Shown: positions 28,295-38,501, numbered from the stretch's first letter. The stretch: 64,000 nt of DNA from Halpernia frigidisoli (GCF_900113805.1 NZ_FOQT01000001.1:248001-312000); one strand, 5' to 3'. The notes: generated from the sequence alone by a model not told the origin. Made by a program: numbers and translations.

Positions 28295-28375
28295 AAAGTC
28301 CGTCCCGCTTTCCGTTGCAATCTTTTATAAAATTTTTCAAAATTTATAGAAGGATTTCCACTTCAATCGGGGCTA
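28295..28375. repeat. Flavobacteriia-type intergenic dyad repeat
   Basis: The left block (GTCCCGCTTTCCGTTGCAATC) and right block (GGATTTCCACTTCAATCGGGGC) form an imperfect inverted pair around an A+T core. Blocks of this kind recur between genes across Chryseobacterium and Flavobacterium genomes (recalled, not searched). It lies in the 287-bp gap between the ftsK stop and the LolA-like start, where no gene is seen. Confidence 0.6.
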
Positions 28376-28436
28376 TTTTTGAAGATTATTTTTAAGTTTG
28401 AAATTAAGAAAAAATTTAATTTCCTAAAATCTAAAC

Positions 28437-30857
28437 CTATTTCCTCAATTCTTCCAAGAAATTATCCAGCGAATGCAGATCAGAAATTTGAACTTCTCTG
28501 GCTTTTGCACCATTAAATCCACCAACTATTCCACACGCTTCCAACTGATCCATAATTCTTCCTGCGCGGTTATAGCCCAGTTTTAATTGTCTCTGCAACA
28601 TAGAAGTTGAACCTTGTTGAGTCGAAACAACAATTCTTGCTGCGTCTTCAAAAAGCACATCTTTTTCATTTGGATCAAATGCGCCAACGGTAGAAATAGT
28701 TTCATCCGCAGAATATTCCGGCAACATAAAAGCACTTGCGTAACCTTTTTGCTCGCCTATAAAATCTGCCAATCTTTCAACTTCAGGTGTATCTACAAAC
28801 GCACATTGCAAACGCAAAATCTCATTTCCATTAAAATAAAGCATATCGCCTTTTCCAATCAATTGATCTGCGCCTGGAGAATCTAAAATCGTTCTGGAAT
28901 CAACACTTGAAATTACACGAAACGCAGCTCTGGCCGGGAAATTTGCTTTTATCATTCCGGTAATTACATTCACGGAAGGTCTTTGTGTGGCCACAATTAA
29001 GTGAATTCCGACGGCTCTTGCGAGTTGCGCCAAACGGGCGATTGGTTGTTCCACTTCTTTTCCTGCGGTCATAATTAAATCTGCAAATTCATCCACTACC
29101 AAAACGATGTAAGGCAAATAACGGTGTCCATTTTCAGGATTTAATTTGCGTTGGGAAAATTTACTGTTATATTCTTTTATATTTTTACAAAAAGCATTTT
29201 TAAGCAGATCGTAACGTTGATCCATTTCAACGCAAAGTGAGTTTAAAGTGTTAATAACTTTATGTGTATCAGTAATAATTGCATCTTCACCGTCTGGAAG
29301 TTTTGCTAAATAATGGCGTTCAATTTTAGAATAAAGCGACAGTTCCACTTTTTTCGGATCGACCATTACAAATTTTAATTCGCTCGGGTGTTTTTTAAAT
29401 AAAAGCGACGTTAAAATCGCGTTGATTCCCACAGATTTTCCTTGTCCTGTTGCACCTGCCATTAACAAATGCGGCATTTTTGATAAATCTGCCATAAAAA
29501 CTTCATTGGAAATTGTTTTGCCAAAAACAACCGGCAGATCCATATCCGTATTTTGAAATTTCGCCGAAGCAATCACGGAACGTATAGAAACCATCGTCGG
29601 ATTTTTTCGTGGGACTTCAATTCCAATTGTTCCTTTTCCGGGCATTGGTGCAATAATTCTAATTCCCAAAGCGGAAAGATTTAAAGCAATATCATCCTGT
29701 AATTTTTTCACGGCAGAAACGCGAATTCCCGCTTCCGGAACGATTTCATATAAAGTAACAGTTGGTCCAATTGTCGCTTTTATTTCAGCAATTCCGACGT
29801 TAAAAGTTTTAAGTAAACCGACAATTTTATTTTTATTTTCCTCTAATTCTTCCTGATTAACGTGGATTTCTTCCGGTCCATAATCTTTTAAAAGATCAAT
29901 AGTTGGCATTTGAAATTTCGCTAGTTCTAAACGGTGGTCGTATTCGCCATGTTTTTGAACTAAATCCTGCGCTTTTCTATCGTATTCATTTAAATCTTCT
30001 TTTGGAATTTCCACTTCAAATTTAAAATTGTCTTCTTTTTCTGTTATCTGTGGTTTTTCAAAAGTAACCGGTGCAGAAGTAAATGAAGTTTGATTAGGTG
30101 TTTGAATTGGTTCAATATCACTCGTTACGTTTAAATTTAAAGGTGTCTGAAAAGATGTGTTTTGAACAGCAAATTCTTTCTCAACTAATTTTTCCTCTTC
30201 ATTTTCTATTTCTAGTTCTTCGTCTGCTTCAAATTTTTCTGAGGATTTTGGCATCATACTTTTAACCCGACCCAAAGTATTGTCATTTAAATCATTAAGT
30301 TTAGATTTAACGTTTGTCGGATTCAGGTTAAATTCAAGCACAAAATAAAGACCGATGCTCACTAAAAGTACCATCCATAAACCGAAAGTTCCTATGATTG
30401 AATTTAAAAAATCCATGATCTGAAAACCATAAACACCACTTAAAACACCTGAACCGCCGGTTACAGCACCCATAAAAACGGGTATCCAGCAAATGAAAAA
30501 TAAAGAATGGCCAAATGTTTTCCAGGGTTTAAAATAATTTTTTTTCATTATTAAAAGTCCGGTAACCAAACAGAGAAATGCCACAATAAAAGCGGCAATA
30601 CCAAGACTTTCGAAAATGAAAAAGTTGCCGAGCCAGTCACCTATTTTACCAAAAACATTGGTAGATTTTATCGTTTTATCGAGTAAAGTTCCCGCCTGAC
30701 TTTGATCACTTTTCCATTTCATTAAATAAGAAATGAATGAAAATGTAAGAACTATGGAGATTACACTAAATAAAACACCGAAAAAAATCCGTGGTTTTGA
30801 AAGGATCTTTGAAGATTGAGAATTGGTTTGGCCGGTGATTTTAGTTTTTTTTTCCAT
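28437..30857 (-). CDS. ftsK: DNA translocase FtsK/SpoIIIE
   Basis: This septum-located motor pumps chromosome ends apart during division. There are four membrane helices in the first 190 residues, an acidic linker (about 200-300), then alpha and beta motor domains with Walker A GATGQGKSVG (K474) and Walker B IVLVVDEFADLIM. A C-terminal winged-helix gamma domain ends it (STSMLQRQLKLGYNRAGRIMDQLE), the part that reads orientation sequences. At 806 residues the linker is short, as usual in Bacteroidota. Confidence 0.96.
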   Translation of the reverse strand: MEKKTKITGQTNSQSSKILSKPRIFFGVLFSVISIVLTFSFISYLMKWKSDQSQAGTLLDKTIKSTNVFGKIGDWLGNFFIFESLGIAAFIVAFLCLVTGLLIMKKNYFKPWKTFGHSLFFICWIPVFMGAVTGGSGVLSGVYGFQIMDFLNSIIGTFGLWMVLLVSIGLYFVLEFNLNPTNVKSKLNDLNDNTLGRVKSMMPKSSEKFEADEELEIENEEEKLVEKEFAVQNTSFQTPLNLNVTSDIEPIQTPNQTSFTSAPVTFEKPQITEKEDNFKFEVEIPKEDLNEYDRKAQDLVQKHGEYDHRLELAKFQMPTIDLLKDYGPEEIHVNQEELEENKNKIVGLLKTFNVGIAEIKATIGPTVTLYEIVPEAGIRVSAVKKLQDDIALNLSALGIRIIAPMPGKGTIGIEVPRKNPTMVSIRSVIASAKFQNTDMDLPVVFGKTISNEVFMADLSKMPHLLMAGATGQGKSVGINAILTSLLFKKHPSELKFVMVDPKKVELSLYSKIERHYLAKLPDGEDAIITDTHKVINTLNSLCVEMDQRYDLLKNAFCKNIKEYNSKFSQRKLNPENGHRYLPYIVLVVDEFADLIMTAGKEVEQPIARLAQLARAVGIHLIVATQRPSVNVITGMIKANFPARAAFRVISSVDSRTILDSPGADQLIGKGDMLYFNGNEILRLQCAFVDTPEVERLADFIGEQKGYASAFMLPEYSADETISTVGAFDPNEKDVLFEDAARIVVSTQQGSTSMLQRQLKLGYNRAGRIMDQLEACGIVGGFNGAKAREVQISDLHSLDNFLEELRK

Positions 30858-30870
30858 AATGCAAGTGGGG

Positions 30871-30878
30871 CAAATTTA
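30871..30878 (-). promoter_or_regulatory. TAnnTTTG promoter box of ftsK
   Basis: TAAATTTG on the minus strand, 13 bases before the ftsK ATG. Confidence 0.5.
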
Positions 30879-30964
30879 ATATTTTTTACTGAAAATCCTT
30901 AAATTATCTGATTAATATCAAGCTTAAAAAAGGCAAATTATTAGTCTATCTTAATTATCATGCT

Positions 30965-30972
30965 TATTTTTG
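30965..30972 (+). promoter_or_regulatory. TAnnTTTG promoter box of ccsBA
   Basis: TATTTTTG lies 18 bp before the ATG at 30991. It overlaps the TTG codon at 30970, which argues against using that TTG as the start. Confidence 0.55.
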
Positions 30973-30990
30973 TTGTCAATTATTTTTCTT

Positions 30991-33900
30991 ATGAATAAAA
31001 TCCAGAGTATTCTGATTTCTACCAGAACAATGGCCGTTCTTTTATTATTGTATGCCTTTTCAATGGCTTACGCTACATTTCTTGAAAATAATTACGGAAC
31101 GCCTGCAGCAAAGGCTTTGATATATGAGGCGAAGTGGTTTGAGTTGATCATGGTACTTTTGATTTTAAATTTCATTGGTAATATGTTCCGATACAGACTT
31201 TTTCGCAGAGAAAAATGGTCTGTTTTAGGATTTCACCTGGCTTTTGTTTTTATCTTTATTGGCGGTGCATTAACGAGATATGTGAGTTTTGAAGGACAAA
31301 TGCATATTCGTGAAGGTGCAACCAGCAATGAAATTATAACAGATAAAAATTTTTTTAAGATACAGATCGGTGAGCTTGGCGAAGATTTAAGTTATCCCGA
31401 AGTTCCTTATATGATGATCCCGGATGCAGCGCGTGAAAATTCTTATATTGGTAAAATTTCGCCACATAATTTTAAGGCCTCTTATGATTACCACGGTAAA
31501 AAAGTTTCAGTAAAGCAGCTTTCATACATACAACGGAAAAAAGACAGTTTGCTAATTTCTCCAAATGGAGCAGATTATCTTCATATCGTCACAGCTGGTG
31601 AAACCGGAAGACAAAATTTATACTTAAAATCTGGTGACGCACAAAGTTTAAATGGGACATTAGTTACCTACAACAGAGCAATTGACGGTGCGATTGAATT
31701 TAATGATACAAGCGGAACGATGCTTATAAAAACACCTGAAGATGCGGCATTTATGACGATGCTTACGCAAAAAACAGGTTCTACTAAGAAAAATGAATTT
31801 CAACCACTTGTATTACGAAGCTTATATACCATAAAAGATCTTAAATTAGTATTGCCAGAACCGGTAAGAAAAGGGAAACTTATTCAGCTTGAAGGTGATA
31901 AAATGAAAGATAAAAACCTGAACGATATGCTAAGTGTAGAAGTTCAGGGGCCAAAAACCAAACAGAATGTGCAGCTTTCTGTGGAAAAGGGAAATCCTAA
32001 TGCTTACAAACAAATTACCATTGACGGTTTAAATATTATTTTAGGTTATGGACCAAAAATTTACAACACGCCGTTTTCCTTAAAACTGGATAAATTTGTA
32101 ATGGAAACTTATCCGGGAAGTTCCTCACCTTCAGCGTATGAATCACACGTTCAGGTTGTTGATAAAGGCAAATCTGAGCCCTATAAAATTTATATGAATC
32201 ATGTTTTAAACAATGACGGTTACCGTTTTTACCAGTCCAGTTTTGATCCTGACAGAAAGGGAACAATTCTTTCCGCAAATCATGATTTTTGGGGAACTCA
32301 GGTCACTTATTTAGGATATAATCTTTTATTTTTAAGTTTATTTTTAACATTATTCTGGAAAGGAACACACTTCTGGAAATTACATAAAAACCTTAAAGCG
32401 GTAAAAAGAAAAAAAATGACAATGTTAGTGCTGTTACTTTTTTCTTTTGGCTTAAATGCTCAGAAAATTGAAACACATTCCACCACCGATGGAAGCAGTG
32501 AAAATATTCATTCAAGCGCAGACGGACATAATCATGGCGAAGCGGATCTATTAACTTCTCAAAATCCAGATGTTGAACAAAGGGTAGTTGGTCCATTAAA
32601 AACAGCTCAGGTCATTACAGCAGATGCTATTATTTCCAAAAATCACATTGATAAAGCCCACGCGGATAAATTTGGTTATTTATTAGTTCAAAATTATGAA
32701 GGCCGAATTGTTCCGATCAATACTCAGGCACTCGATGTTTTAAGAAAATTATACAAAAAAGACGAATTTAAAGGGAGCGACGGTAAATCTTTGACAGCAA
32801 ACCAATGGTTTCTTTCCATAAATACAGATACACCGAGTTGGACAATGGTTCCGATGATTTTTGTTGGTCCTAAAGGTGGCGATCTTTTGCAGAAAAAAAC
32901 AAAAGCCAACGAAGAAGGTTATACGACATTGATGTCAATGTTTCCTTCTGATGGCGCAGGAAATCTACACTATGTTTTAGAAGAAGATTATAATGCAGCT
33001 TTTAGGAAAAAACCGGGCGATCAAACTAATTATGATAAAGAAGTAATTGCAGTAAATGACCGCGTTCAGGCATTTAATGAATTTTTTAGCGGTCAGTTCA
33101 TGCGAATTGTACCGGTTCAAAATGATCCAAATAACACCTGGCATTCCTGGTTGGATAAAACCATGGAACCTGATGAAGTTTCACAAAAAGTGATGGGACC
33201 CTATTTTTCTTCGGTTTTAGATGCCGAACAGACCGGAGACTGGAGTAAAGCAGATTCAGAATTAAAAACGCTTTCAGATTATCAGCAGTTATGGGGTAAA
33301 AATGTTTCGCCGTCTGCTTCTAAAGTTAAGCTGGAAGTTTTTATGAACAAAGTGAATCTGAATTTTAAACTTTTAATTTTCTATACCCTTATTGGAAGTT
33401 TGCTTTTGATTCTAGGTTTTGTAGAGTTATTTAAACCAAATAAAATTTTAAATAAAGTAATAAAAGGATTTATTTATCTGGGTGTTGCAGGTTATATTTT
33501 ACACTTTTTGGGATTAATTGCAAGATGGTATATTTCGGGACATGCACCTTGGAGTAATGGTTACGAAGCTATTATATTTATTTCGTGGGTAGGAATTACT
33601 GTAGGTTTGGTCTTTTATTTCGGTTTGGGAAGACCAAATTTAAAGGAAATAAGCGCAGCAAATTCAGCAAAATTGATTGATACTTCGAACGCTTCAAATG
33701 CTTTAATTCCTGCAGCAGGATTTATGGTTGCGGTTATTATGATGGGATTTGCGCATGGCGGTTCGGCTTTGGATCCGCAGATTACGCCACTTGTTCCGGT
33801 TTTAAAATCTTACTGGCTGATCATTCACGTGGCAATTATTACTTCAAGCTATGGCTTTTTTGCTTTGTCAATGATCATTGCAGTGATCACTTTGGTTTTT

Positions 33901-34356
33901 TATATTATTTCAAACAAAAAACTTTACGATTTCCACCACGATACGACTTTAAAAGAATTAACCATTGTTTCTGAAATGTCACTTACCGTTGGACTTTTTG
34001 CTTTAACTGTCGGAAATTTCTTAGGTGGAATTTGGGCAAATGAATCCTGGGGAAGATATTGGAGCTGGGATCCGAAAGAAACCTGGGCATTTATCTCAAT
34101 TATGGTTTATGCTTTCGTTTTGCATATGCGTTTAGTTCCAGGTTTGCGGAGCAGATGGGCTTTTCACGTAGCAGCAATGTTTGCGTTTTGCTCGATGGTG
34201 ATGACTTATTTTGGTGTAAATTATTATTTGTCTGGTTTGCATTCTTATGCGACGGGAGATCCGATTCCGGTTCCGGTTTGGGTTTATCTCGGACTTGGAT
34301 TTATGCTCGCTCTGTCGATTGCTTCTTATATAAAATTTAAAATTTTAAAAAAATAA
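30991..34356 (+). CDS. ccsBA: CcsBA-type cytochrome c biogenesis protein (ResB-CcsA fusion)
   Basis: This protein exports heme and attaches it to apocytochrome c (system II). The N-terminal ResB/CcsB part has membrane helices near 10-80 and a large periplasmic domain to about 440. The C-terminal CcsA part (about 790-1120) has six or more helices and the WWD heme-handling region (SWGRYWSWDPKETWAFI). Between them a hydrophobic LVLLLFSFGLNAQ stretch looks like a signal peptide, followed by a His-rich spacer (HSSADGHNHGEAD) and a second periplasmic domain. I start at ATG 30991 (MNKIQSILISTRTM) rather than the upstream TTG because a promoter box covers the latter. At about 1121 residues it is a fused form typical of Bacteroidota. 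Confidence 0.92.
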   Translation: MNKIQSILISTRTMAVLLLLYAFSMAYATFLENNYGTPAAKALIYEAKWFELIMVLLILNFIGNMFRYRLFRREKWSVLGFHLAFVFIFIGGALTRYVSFEGQMHIREGATSNEIITDKNFFKIQIGELGEDLSYPEVPYMMIPDAARENSYIGKISPHNFKASYDYHGKKVSVKQLSYIQRKKDSLLISPNGADYLHIVTAGETGRQNLYLKSGDAQSLNGTLVTYNRAIDGAIEFNDTSGTMLIKTPEDAAFMTMLTQKTGSTKKNEFQPLVLRSLYTIKDLKLVLPEPVRKGKLIQLEGDKMKDKNLNDMLSVEVQGPKTKQNVQLSVEKGNPNAYKQITIDGLNIILGYGPKIYNTPFSLKLDKFVMETYPGSSSPSAYESHVQVVDKGKSEPYKIYMNHVLNNDGYRFYQSSFDPDRKGTILSANHDFWGTQVTYLGYNLLFLSLFLTLFWKGTHFWKLHKNLKAVKRKKMTMLVLLLFSFGLNAQKIETHSTTDGSSENIHSSADGHNHGEADLLTSQNPDVEQRVVGPLKTAQVITADAIISKNHIDKAHADKFGYLLVQNYEGRIVPINTQALDVLRKLYKKDEFKGSDGKSLTANQWFLSINTDTPSWTMVPMIFVGPKGGDLLQKKTKANEEGYTTLMSMFPSDGAGNLHYVLEEDYNAAFRKKPGDQTNYDKEVIAVNDRVQAFNEFFSGQFMRIVPVQNDPNNTWHSWLDKTMEPDEVSQKVMGPYFSSVLDAEQTGDWSKADSELKTLSDYQQLWGKNVSPSASKVKLEVFMNKVNLNFKLLIFYTLIGSLLLILGFVELFKPNKILNKVIKGFIYLGVAGYILHFLGLIARWYISGHAPWSNGYEAIIFISWVGITVGLVFYFGLGRPNLKEISAANSAKLIDTSNASNALIPAAGFMVAVIMMGFAHGGSALDPQITPLVPVLKSYWLIIHVAIITSSYGFFALSMIIAVITLVFYIISNKKLYDFHHDTTLKELTIVSEMSLTVGLFALTVGNFLGGIWANESWGRYWSWDPKETWAFISIMVYAFVLHMRLVPGLRSRWAFHVAAMFAFCSMVMTYFGVNYYLSGLHSYATGDPIPVPVWVYLGLGFMLALSIASYIKFKILKK

Positions 34357-34362
34357 AAGAAG

Positions 34363-34393
34363 ATCCTGAAATTTAATTTTCAGGATTTTTTTT
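34363..34393 (+). terminator. Rho-independent terminator of ccsBA
   Basis: ATCCTGAAA (34363-34371) pairs with TTTCAGGAT (34378-34386), followed by T7, immediately after the ccsBA stop. Confidence 0.9.
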
Positions 34394-34570
34394 GCTTTAA
34401 ATTCTATTTCAAAAATCGATTGTTAAGATTTTTATCTTCTTCCGATAAATAGTCAGTGTCATAAAACTATGTTTTAAAAATTTTATTTTTAAAAATTGTA
34501 CTGCATTTTCAAAATCTAATTTTTTTTCATTTTGTTGAAAAAATTCGTTTTAAGAAATAATTTTTTTTAA

Positions 34571-34578
34571 TATTTTTG
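34571..34578 (+). promoter_or_regulatory. TAnnTTTG promoter box of the molybdenum hydroxylase operon
   Basis: TATTTTTG lies 44 bp before the ATG of the first subunit gene and after the ccsBA terminator, so it probably drives all three subunit genes. Confidence 0.55.
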
Positions 34579-34622
34579 TGTAGATAACTTTAGGATTTAT
34601 TTAATAAAAATTCAATTCAATT

Positions 34623-35114
34623 ATGCAGACCGAACAATTAGTCCATAATATAAATTTAAAGATAAACGGAAAACCACAAAATATTGAGATAGAACCGTGG
34701 GTTTGTCTTTTAGATGTTTTGCGTGATCACTGTGATTTAACAGGTACAAAGAAAGGCTGTGATCATGGGCAATGTGGTGCTTGTACCGTAATTGTGGATG
34801 GAAAAAGGGTTCTTTCCTGTCTGACTTTAGCTGTTAGCAAGCATGGTTCTGAAATAAAAACGATAGAAGGAATCGCGAATGGAGAAGATCTTCATCCTGT
34901 GCAAAAAGCTTTTATAGAGCACGATGCTTTTCAATGCGGTTATTGTACACCAGGTCAGATCTGCAGCGCAGTTGCAATGCTTGAGGAAGGAAAGGCACAA
35001 ACGCGTGAAGAAATTCAGGATTCAATGAGCGGAAACCTCTGCAGATGCGGAGCTAACAGTAATATCATCGATGCAATAATGGACGTTAAAAAAAATCATT
35101 ATGAACAACTTTAA
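34623..35114 (+). CDS. paoA: Molybdenum hydroxylase, 2Fe-2S subunit (PaoA/CoxS-like)
   Basis: This small subunit passes electrons from the molybdenum centre to FAD. The N-terminal plant-ferredoxin-type 2Fe-2S site is in GCDHGQCGACTVIVDGKRVL plus SC, and the C-terminal helical 2Fe-2S site has FQCGYCTPGQ and GNLCRCGANSNI. At 163 residues it is typical but has no Tat signal, unlike the periplasmic E. coli PaoA, so the complex is probably cytoplasmic. It overlaps the next gene by 14 bases. Confidence 0.9.
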   Translation: MQTEQLVHNINLKINGKPQNIEIEPWVCLLDVLRDHCDLTGTKKGCDHGQCGACTVIVDGKRVLSCLTLAVSKHGSEIKTIEGIANGEDLHPVQKAFIEHDAFQCGYCTPGQICSAVAMLEEGKAQTREEIQDSMSGNLCRCGANSNIIDAIMDVKKNHYEQL

Positions 35115-36123
35115 ATATCTAAAGATTTCTAATTCTGAAGAAGCGCTTCATAATATTTCTAATCTGCAAAATTCAAAATTTTTAGCTGGCGGTACAAATT
35201 TGATAGACCTTTGGAAATATGATCTTTTGAATCCTGATACTTTAATAGACATTAATGAATTGCAGGACTTGACCACGGAAAATGAAACTGCAGATGGTAG
35301 TTTTTTTCTTGGAGCTTTGCTTACAAATGCAGAAACAGCTCATCATCCTGTAGTTGAAGAAAAATACCCTTTGTTATCCAGATCTATTTTAGCTGGTGCT
35401 TCCGCACAAATAAGAAACAGTGCCACAAACGGTGGAAATTTACTCCAAAAAACAAGGTGTTATTATTTTTATGATGCTGCTTTGCCATGTAATAAAAGAA
35501 ATCCGGGCTCTGGTTGTCCCGCAATAGAAGGCTCTAACAGAATGCACGCTATTTTAGGAACCAGTGAAAAATGTATTGCTGTTTTTCCTTCAGATATGTG
35601 TGTTGGTTTGGCTGCTTTGGAGGCGGTAATTCAGGTAAAAGGTTTAAATGGTGAACGACTTATAAAATTTGAAGATTTTCATACTCTACCAGGAGAAACG
35701 CCGGAAATAGATAATACATTGGCAGAAGATGAACTAATTACGGGTATCATTTTACCAAAAGAGGGTTTTGCGGAAAATTTTTCTTATTTAAAGTTAAGAG
35801 ATCGTTCTTCGTACGCATTTGCTCTAATAAGCGTAGCAACTGGTTTAAAACTGGAAAACGGACTTATAAAAAAAGCGAGAATTGCCTTAGGTGGCATTGC
35901 TCATAAACCCTGGAGAGTGAAAGAAGCAGAAGATTTTCTTATCGATAAAAAACCTGATGAAGAAAATTTCCGGACAGCAGCAGAAATGATCATCAAAGGA
36001 GCAAAAGGTTTCGGTGATAATGATTTCAAAATAGAATTGTCAAAAAAAGCTATTGTTAGAAACTGTTTAATGGCATTAGATCCAACAGAATCTCAAAGAC
36101 CGGGCGCTAAACCTGCATTATAA
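35101..36123 (+). CDS. paoB: Molybdenum hydroxylase, FAD-binding subunit (PaoB-like)
   Basis: A CO-dehydrogenase-type FAD domain (FLAGGTNLIDLWKYDLLNP, SAQIRNSATNGGNLLQKTRC) is followed by CO_deh_flav_C. The insert with C-x-YY...PCNKRNPGSGCPAIEG matches the extra 4Fe-4S cluster site known from PaoB, which sets this enzyme apart from plain xanthine dehydrogenases. At 340 residues it is normal. The gene is packed between the small and large subunits (overlap upstream, 5-bp gap downstream), clearly one operon. Confidence 0.9.
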   Translation: MNNFKYLKISNSEEALHNISNLQNSKFLAGGTNLIDLWKYDLLNPDTLIDINELQDLTTENETADGSFFLGALLTNAETAHHPVVEEKYPLLSRSILAGASAQIRNSATNGGNLLQKTRCYYFYDAALPCNKRNPGSGCPAIEGSNRMHAILGTSEKCIAVFPSDMCVGLAALEAVIQVKGLNGERLIKFEDFHTLPGETPEIDNTLAEDELITGIILPKEGFAENFSYLKLRDRSSYAFALISVATGLKLENGLIKKARIALGGIAHKPWRVKEAEDFLIDKKPDEENFRTAAEMIIKGAKGFGDNDFKIELSKKAIVRNCLMALDPTESQRPGAKPAL

Positions 36124-36128
36124 TTACC

Positions 36129-38366
36129 ATGGAAAAATTAAAGCAAATAGGAAATCCCCTAAGCAGACTGGAAGGCGTGCAAAAAGTAACAGGTTCTGCA
36201 AAATATTCCGGCGAATATAATGTGCCAAATTTATTGCAGGGTTACATTGTTAACAGCACCATAACTAAGGGAAAAATTATCGAAATTGATGAAAAAGCTG
36301 CAAGATCGCTGAAAGGTGTAATAGAAATATTTTCCCACAAAAAAAGACCAAAATTAGCATGGTTTGATATTATGTATTCTGATATGGATGCGCCACAAGG
36401 TGTTCCACTTAAACCGTTGTACAACGATGAAATTTTTTATAATGGACAACCAATTGCTTTAGTCGTTGCAGAAACTTTTGAAATCGCGCGTTATGCAGCA
36501 TCATTAATTGTTGTAAAATATGAAGAAGAGACTTTTAAAACTGATCTTATAACAAATTTAGATTTGGCAAGACCTCCAAAAAAGGGACTTCTTCAACTAA
36601 TTATGCCTACGCCGGAAATCAAAAGAGGAGATTTTGATAAGTCTTACAGTAATTCAAATTCACAATATCAGGGTCAGTTTATCCATCAGGAGCAACATCA
36701 TAACCCTTTGGAATTATTTGCAACGACAACAGTTTATGAAGGAGATGGTAAAATTACCGTTTACGATAAAACACAGGGAACAAATAACTGTCAGGTTTAT
36801 ATCGGCAATGTTTTTGGTTTGCATTATAAAGATGTACGCGTAATCTCAACTTATGTAGGTGGGGGATTTGGTTCTGGTTTGCGCCCACAATATCAGGTTT
36901 TTATGAGCGTAATGGCATCTATTGCATTAAAAAGAAACGTACGCGTTACAATGGATCGTGCGCAGATGTTTACATTTGGTTATCGTCCTAAATCTGTTCA
37001 GAATACAAAGTTTGCGACTGATAAAGATGGAAAAGTGGTGGCGCTTTATCATCAGGCGTTATGTGAAACTTCTCAGTATGAAGATTATTCAGAGAATATT
37101 GTGAATTGGGGAAATATTCTTTATCCGGCAGAAAATACCAAAACAGATTATCAATTAGTTCCTTTAGATAATTCTTCACCATTGGATATGCGGGCTCCTG
37201 GCGGAAGTACGGCGATGCATGCCATCGAATCCACTATTGATCAGCTATCTTATCAAAATAATATTGATCCTCTGGAATTTAGAATTCTTAATTATTCTGA
37301 ACGTGATGTAAGTACAGATAAGCCTTTCTCCAGCAAGGAACTAATGCAATGTTATCTTCAGGGCGCTGACAAATTTGGGTGGAATGACAGAAATCCAGCA
37401 CCAAGATCTACTAAAAGAGGGAAAAGACTTGTAGGAACAGGTATGAGCTCTGGAATTTGGGAAGTTATGACGATCCCAACCCGTGCTTCCGCAGAAATTG
37501 ATGCTGAGGGAAAATTAACGGTAAAAAGTGCTGTGACCGACATTGGAACGGGTACCTTAACGGTAATGACACAGATTGCCTCTGACAGTATGGGCGTTGA
37601 TATTGAAGATGTAAATTTTATTTACGGAGACAGCTCGCTTCCGTTATCGCCTATACAAGGCGGTTCTTACACAACCGGAATTTTAGGTTCGGCTGTAAAA
37701 GCTGCTTGTAATAAATTACAGAAAACCTTATTTAAAATTGCAAAAAAAATGGACAACTCACCATTTTTATCCAGCAAGTTTCAGGATGTGGAATTTCAAG
37801 GTGCTGAAATATTTTTAAAAAATGACAATTCTAAAAAAATCGCATTTGTAGATATTGTCGCTTTTAATGGCGGAAAAAATATTAAAGAAAAAAAGTTTAA
37901 TTCACTTAATAATTCAAAGAAAAAAAAATATACCAGTGCTGCTCACAGTGCCGCTTTTGTAGAAGTAGAAGTGGATGAAGAATTGGGTGTTATTACTGTG
38001 ACGCGTGCTTTAACAGCGGTCGCAGCGGGGAAAATAATAAATCCTAAAACTGCTGCAAGCCAAATAAAGGGCGGTATGATCTGGGGAATAAGCAAGGTTT
38101 TATTTGAAGAAACACTTACGGATCATAATTTTGGAAGACATCTTAATACTAATTTAGGTGAGTATCATATTCCCACGCATGCCGATGTTCATCAATTAGA
38201 TGTAATTTTTGTGGAGGAAAAGGATGAGATCATAAATGAACTTGGTATAAAGGGAGTGGGAGAAATTGGTCTTTGTTCTATGTCGCCGGCAATTGCAAAC
38301 GCCATATACCACGCGACTGGTAAAAGAATGAACAACCTGCCGATCCATTTTAATGAACTTATTTAA
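36129..38366 (+). CDS. paoC: Molybdenum hydroxylase, molybdopterin-binding catalytic subunit (PaoC/XdhB-like)
   Basis: This subunit holds the molybdenum cofactor and oxidises the substrate (aldehydes for PaoC relatives; the actual substrate is not readable). Visible motifs are TYVGGGFGSGLRPQYQ (Mo-pterin contact), MRAPGGSTAMHAIES, QGGSYTTGILGSA and the catalytic glutamate in KGVGEIGLCSMSPA near the C-terminus. At 745 residues it fits the PaoC/YagR branch. No XdhC/PaoD insertion chaperone gene follows, so the maturation factor must be elsewhere. Confidence 0.92.
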   Translation: MEKLKQIGNPLSRLEGVQKVTGSAKYSGEYNVPNLLQGYIVNSTITKGKIIEIDEKAARSLKGVIEIFSHKKRPKLAWFDIMYSDMDAPQGVPLKPLYNDEIFYNGQPIALVVAETFEIARYAASLIVVKYEEETFKTDLITNLDLARPPKKGLLQLIMPTPEIKRGDFDKSYSNSNSQYQGQFIHQEQHHNPLELFATTTVYEGDGKITVYDKTQGTNNCQVYIGNVFGLHYKDVRVISTYVGGGFGSGLRPQYQVFMSVMASIALKRNVRVTMDRAQMFTFGYRPKSVQNTKFATDKDGKVVALYHQALCETSQYEDYSENIVNWGNILYPAENTKTDYQLVPLDNSSPLDMRAPGGSTAMHAIESTIDQLSYQNNIDPLEFRILNYSERDVSTDKPFSSKELMQCYLQGADKFGWNDRNPAPRSTKRGKRLVGTGMSSGIWEVMTIPTRASAEIDAEGKLTVKSAVTDIGTGTLTVMTQIASDSMGVDIEDVNFIYGDSSLPLSPIQGGSYTTGILGSAVKAACNKLQKTLFKIAKKMDNSPFLSSKFQDVEFQGAEIFLKNDNSKKIAFVDIVAFNGGKNIKEKKFNSLNNSKKKKYTSAAHSAAFVEVEVDEELGVITVTRALTAVAAGKIINPKTAASQIKGGMIWGISKVLFEETLTDHNFGRHLNTNLGEYHIPTHADVHQLDVIFVEEKDEIINELGIKGVGEIGLCSMSPAIANAIYHATGKRMNNLPIHFNELI

Positions 38367-38501
38367 AACAAAAAATATCAGGTAATAGTTTTATTTATCA
38401 TTTAATCTATAAGTAAAAAATTCATGATTTTAATGGCTTAATTTTAGATGCTTTTCGCTTTTTATAAAGTCTCAAACTAAAATTAAAAGCCAAAGTTTTT
38501 T

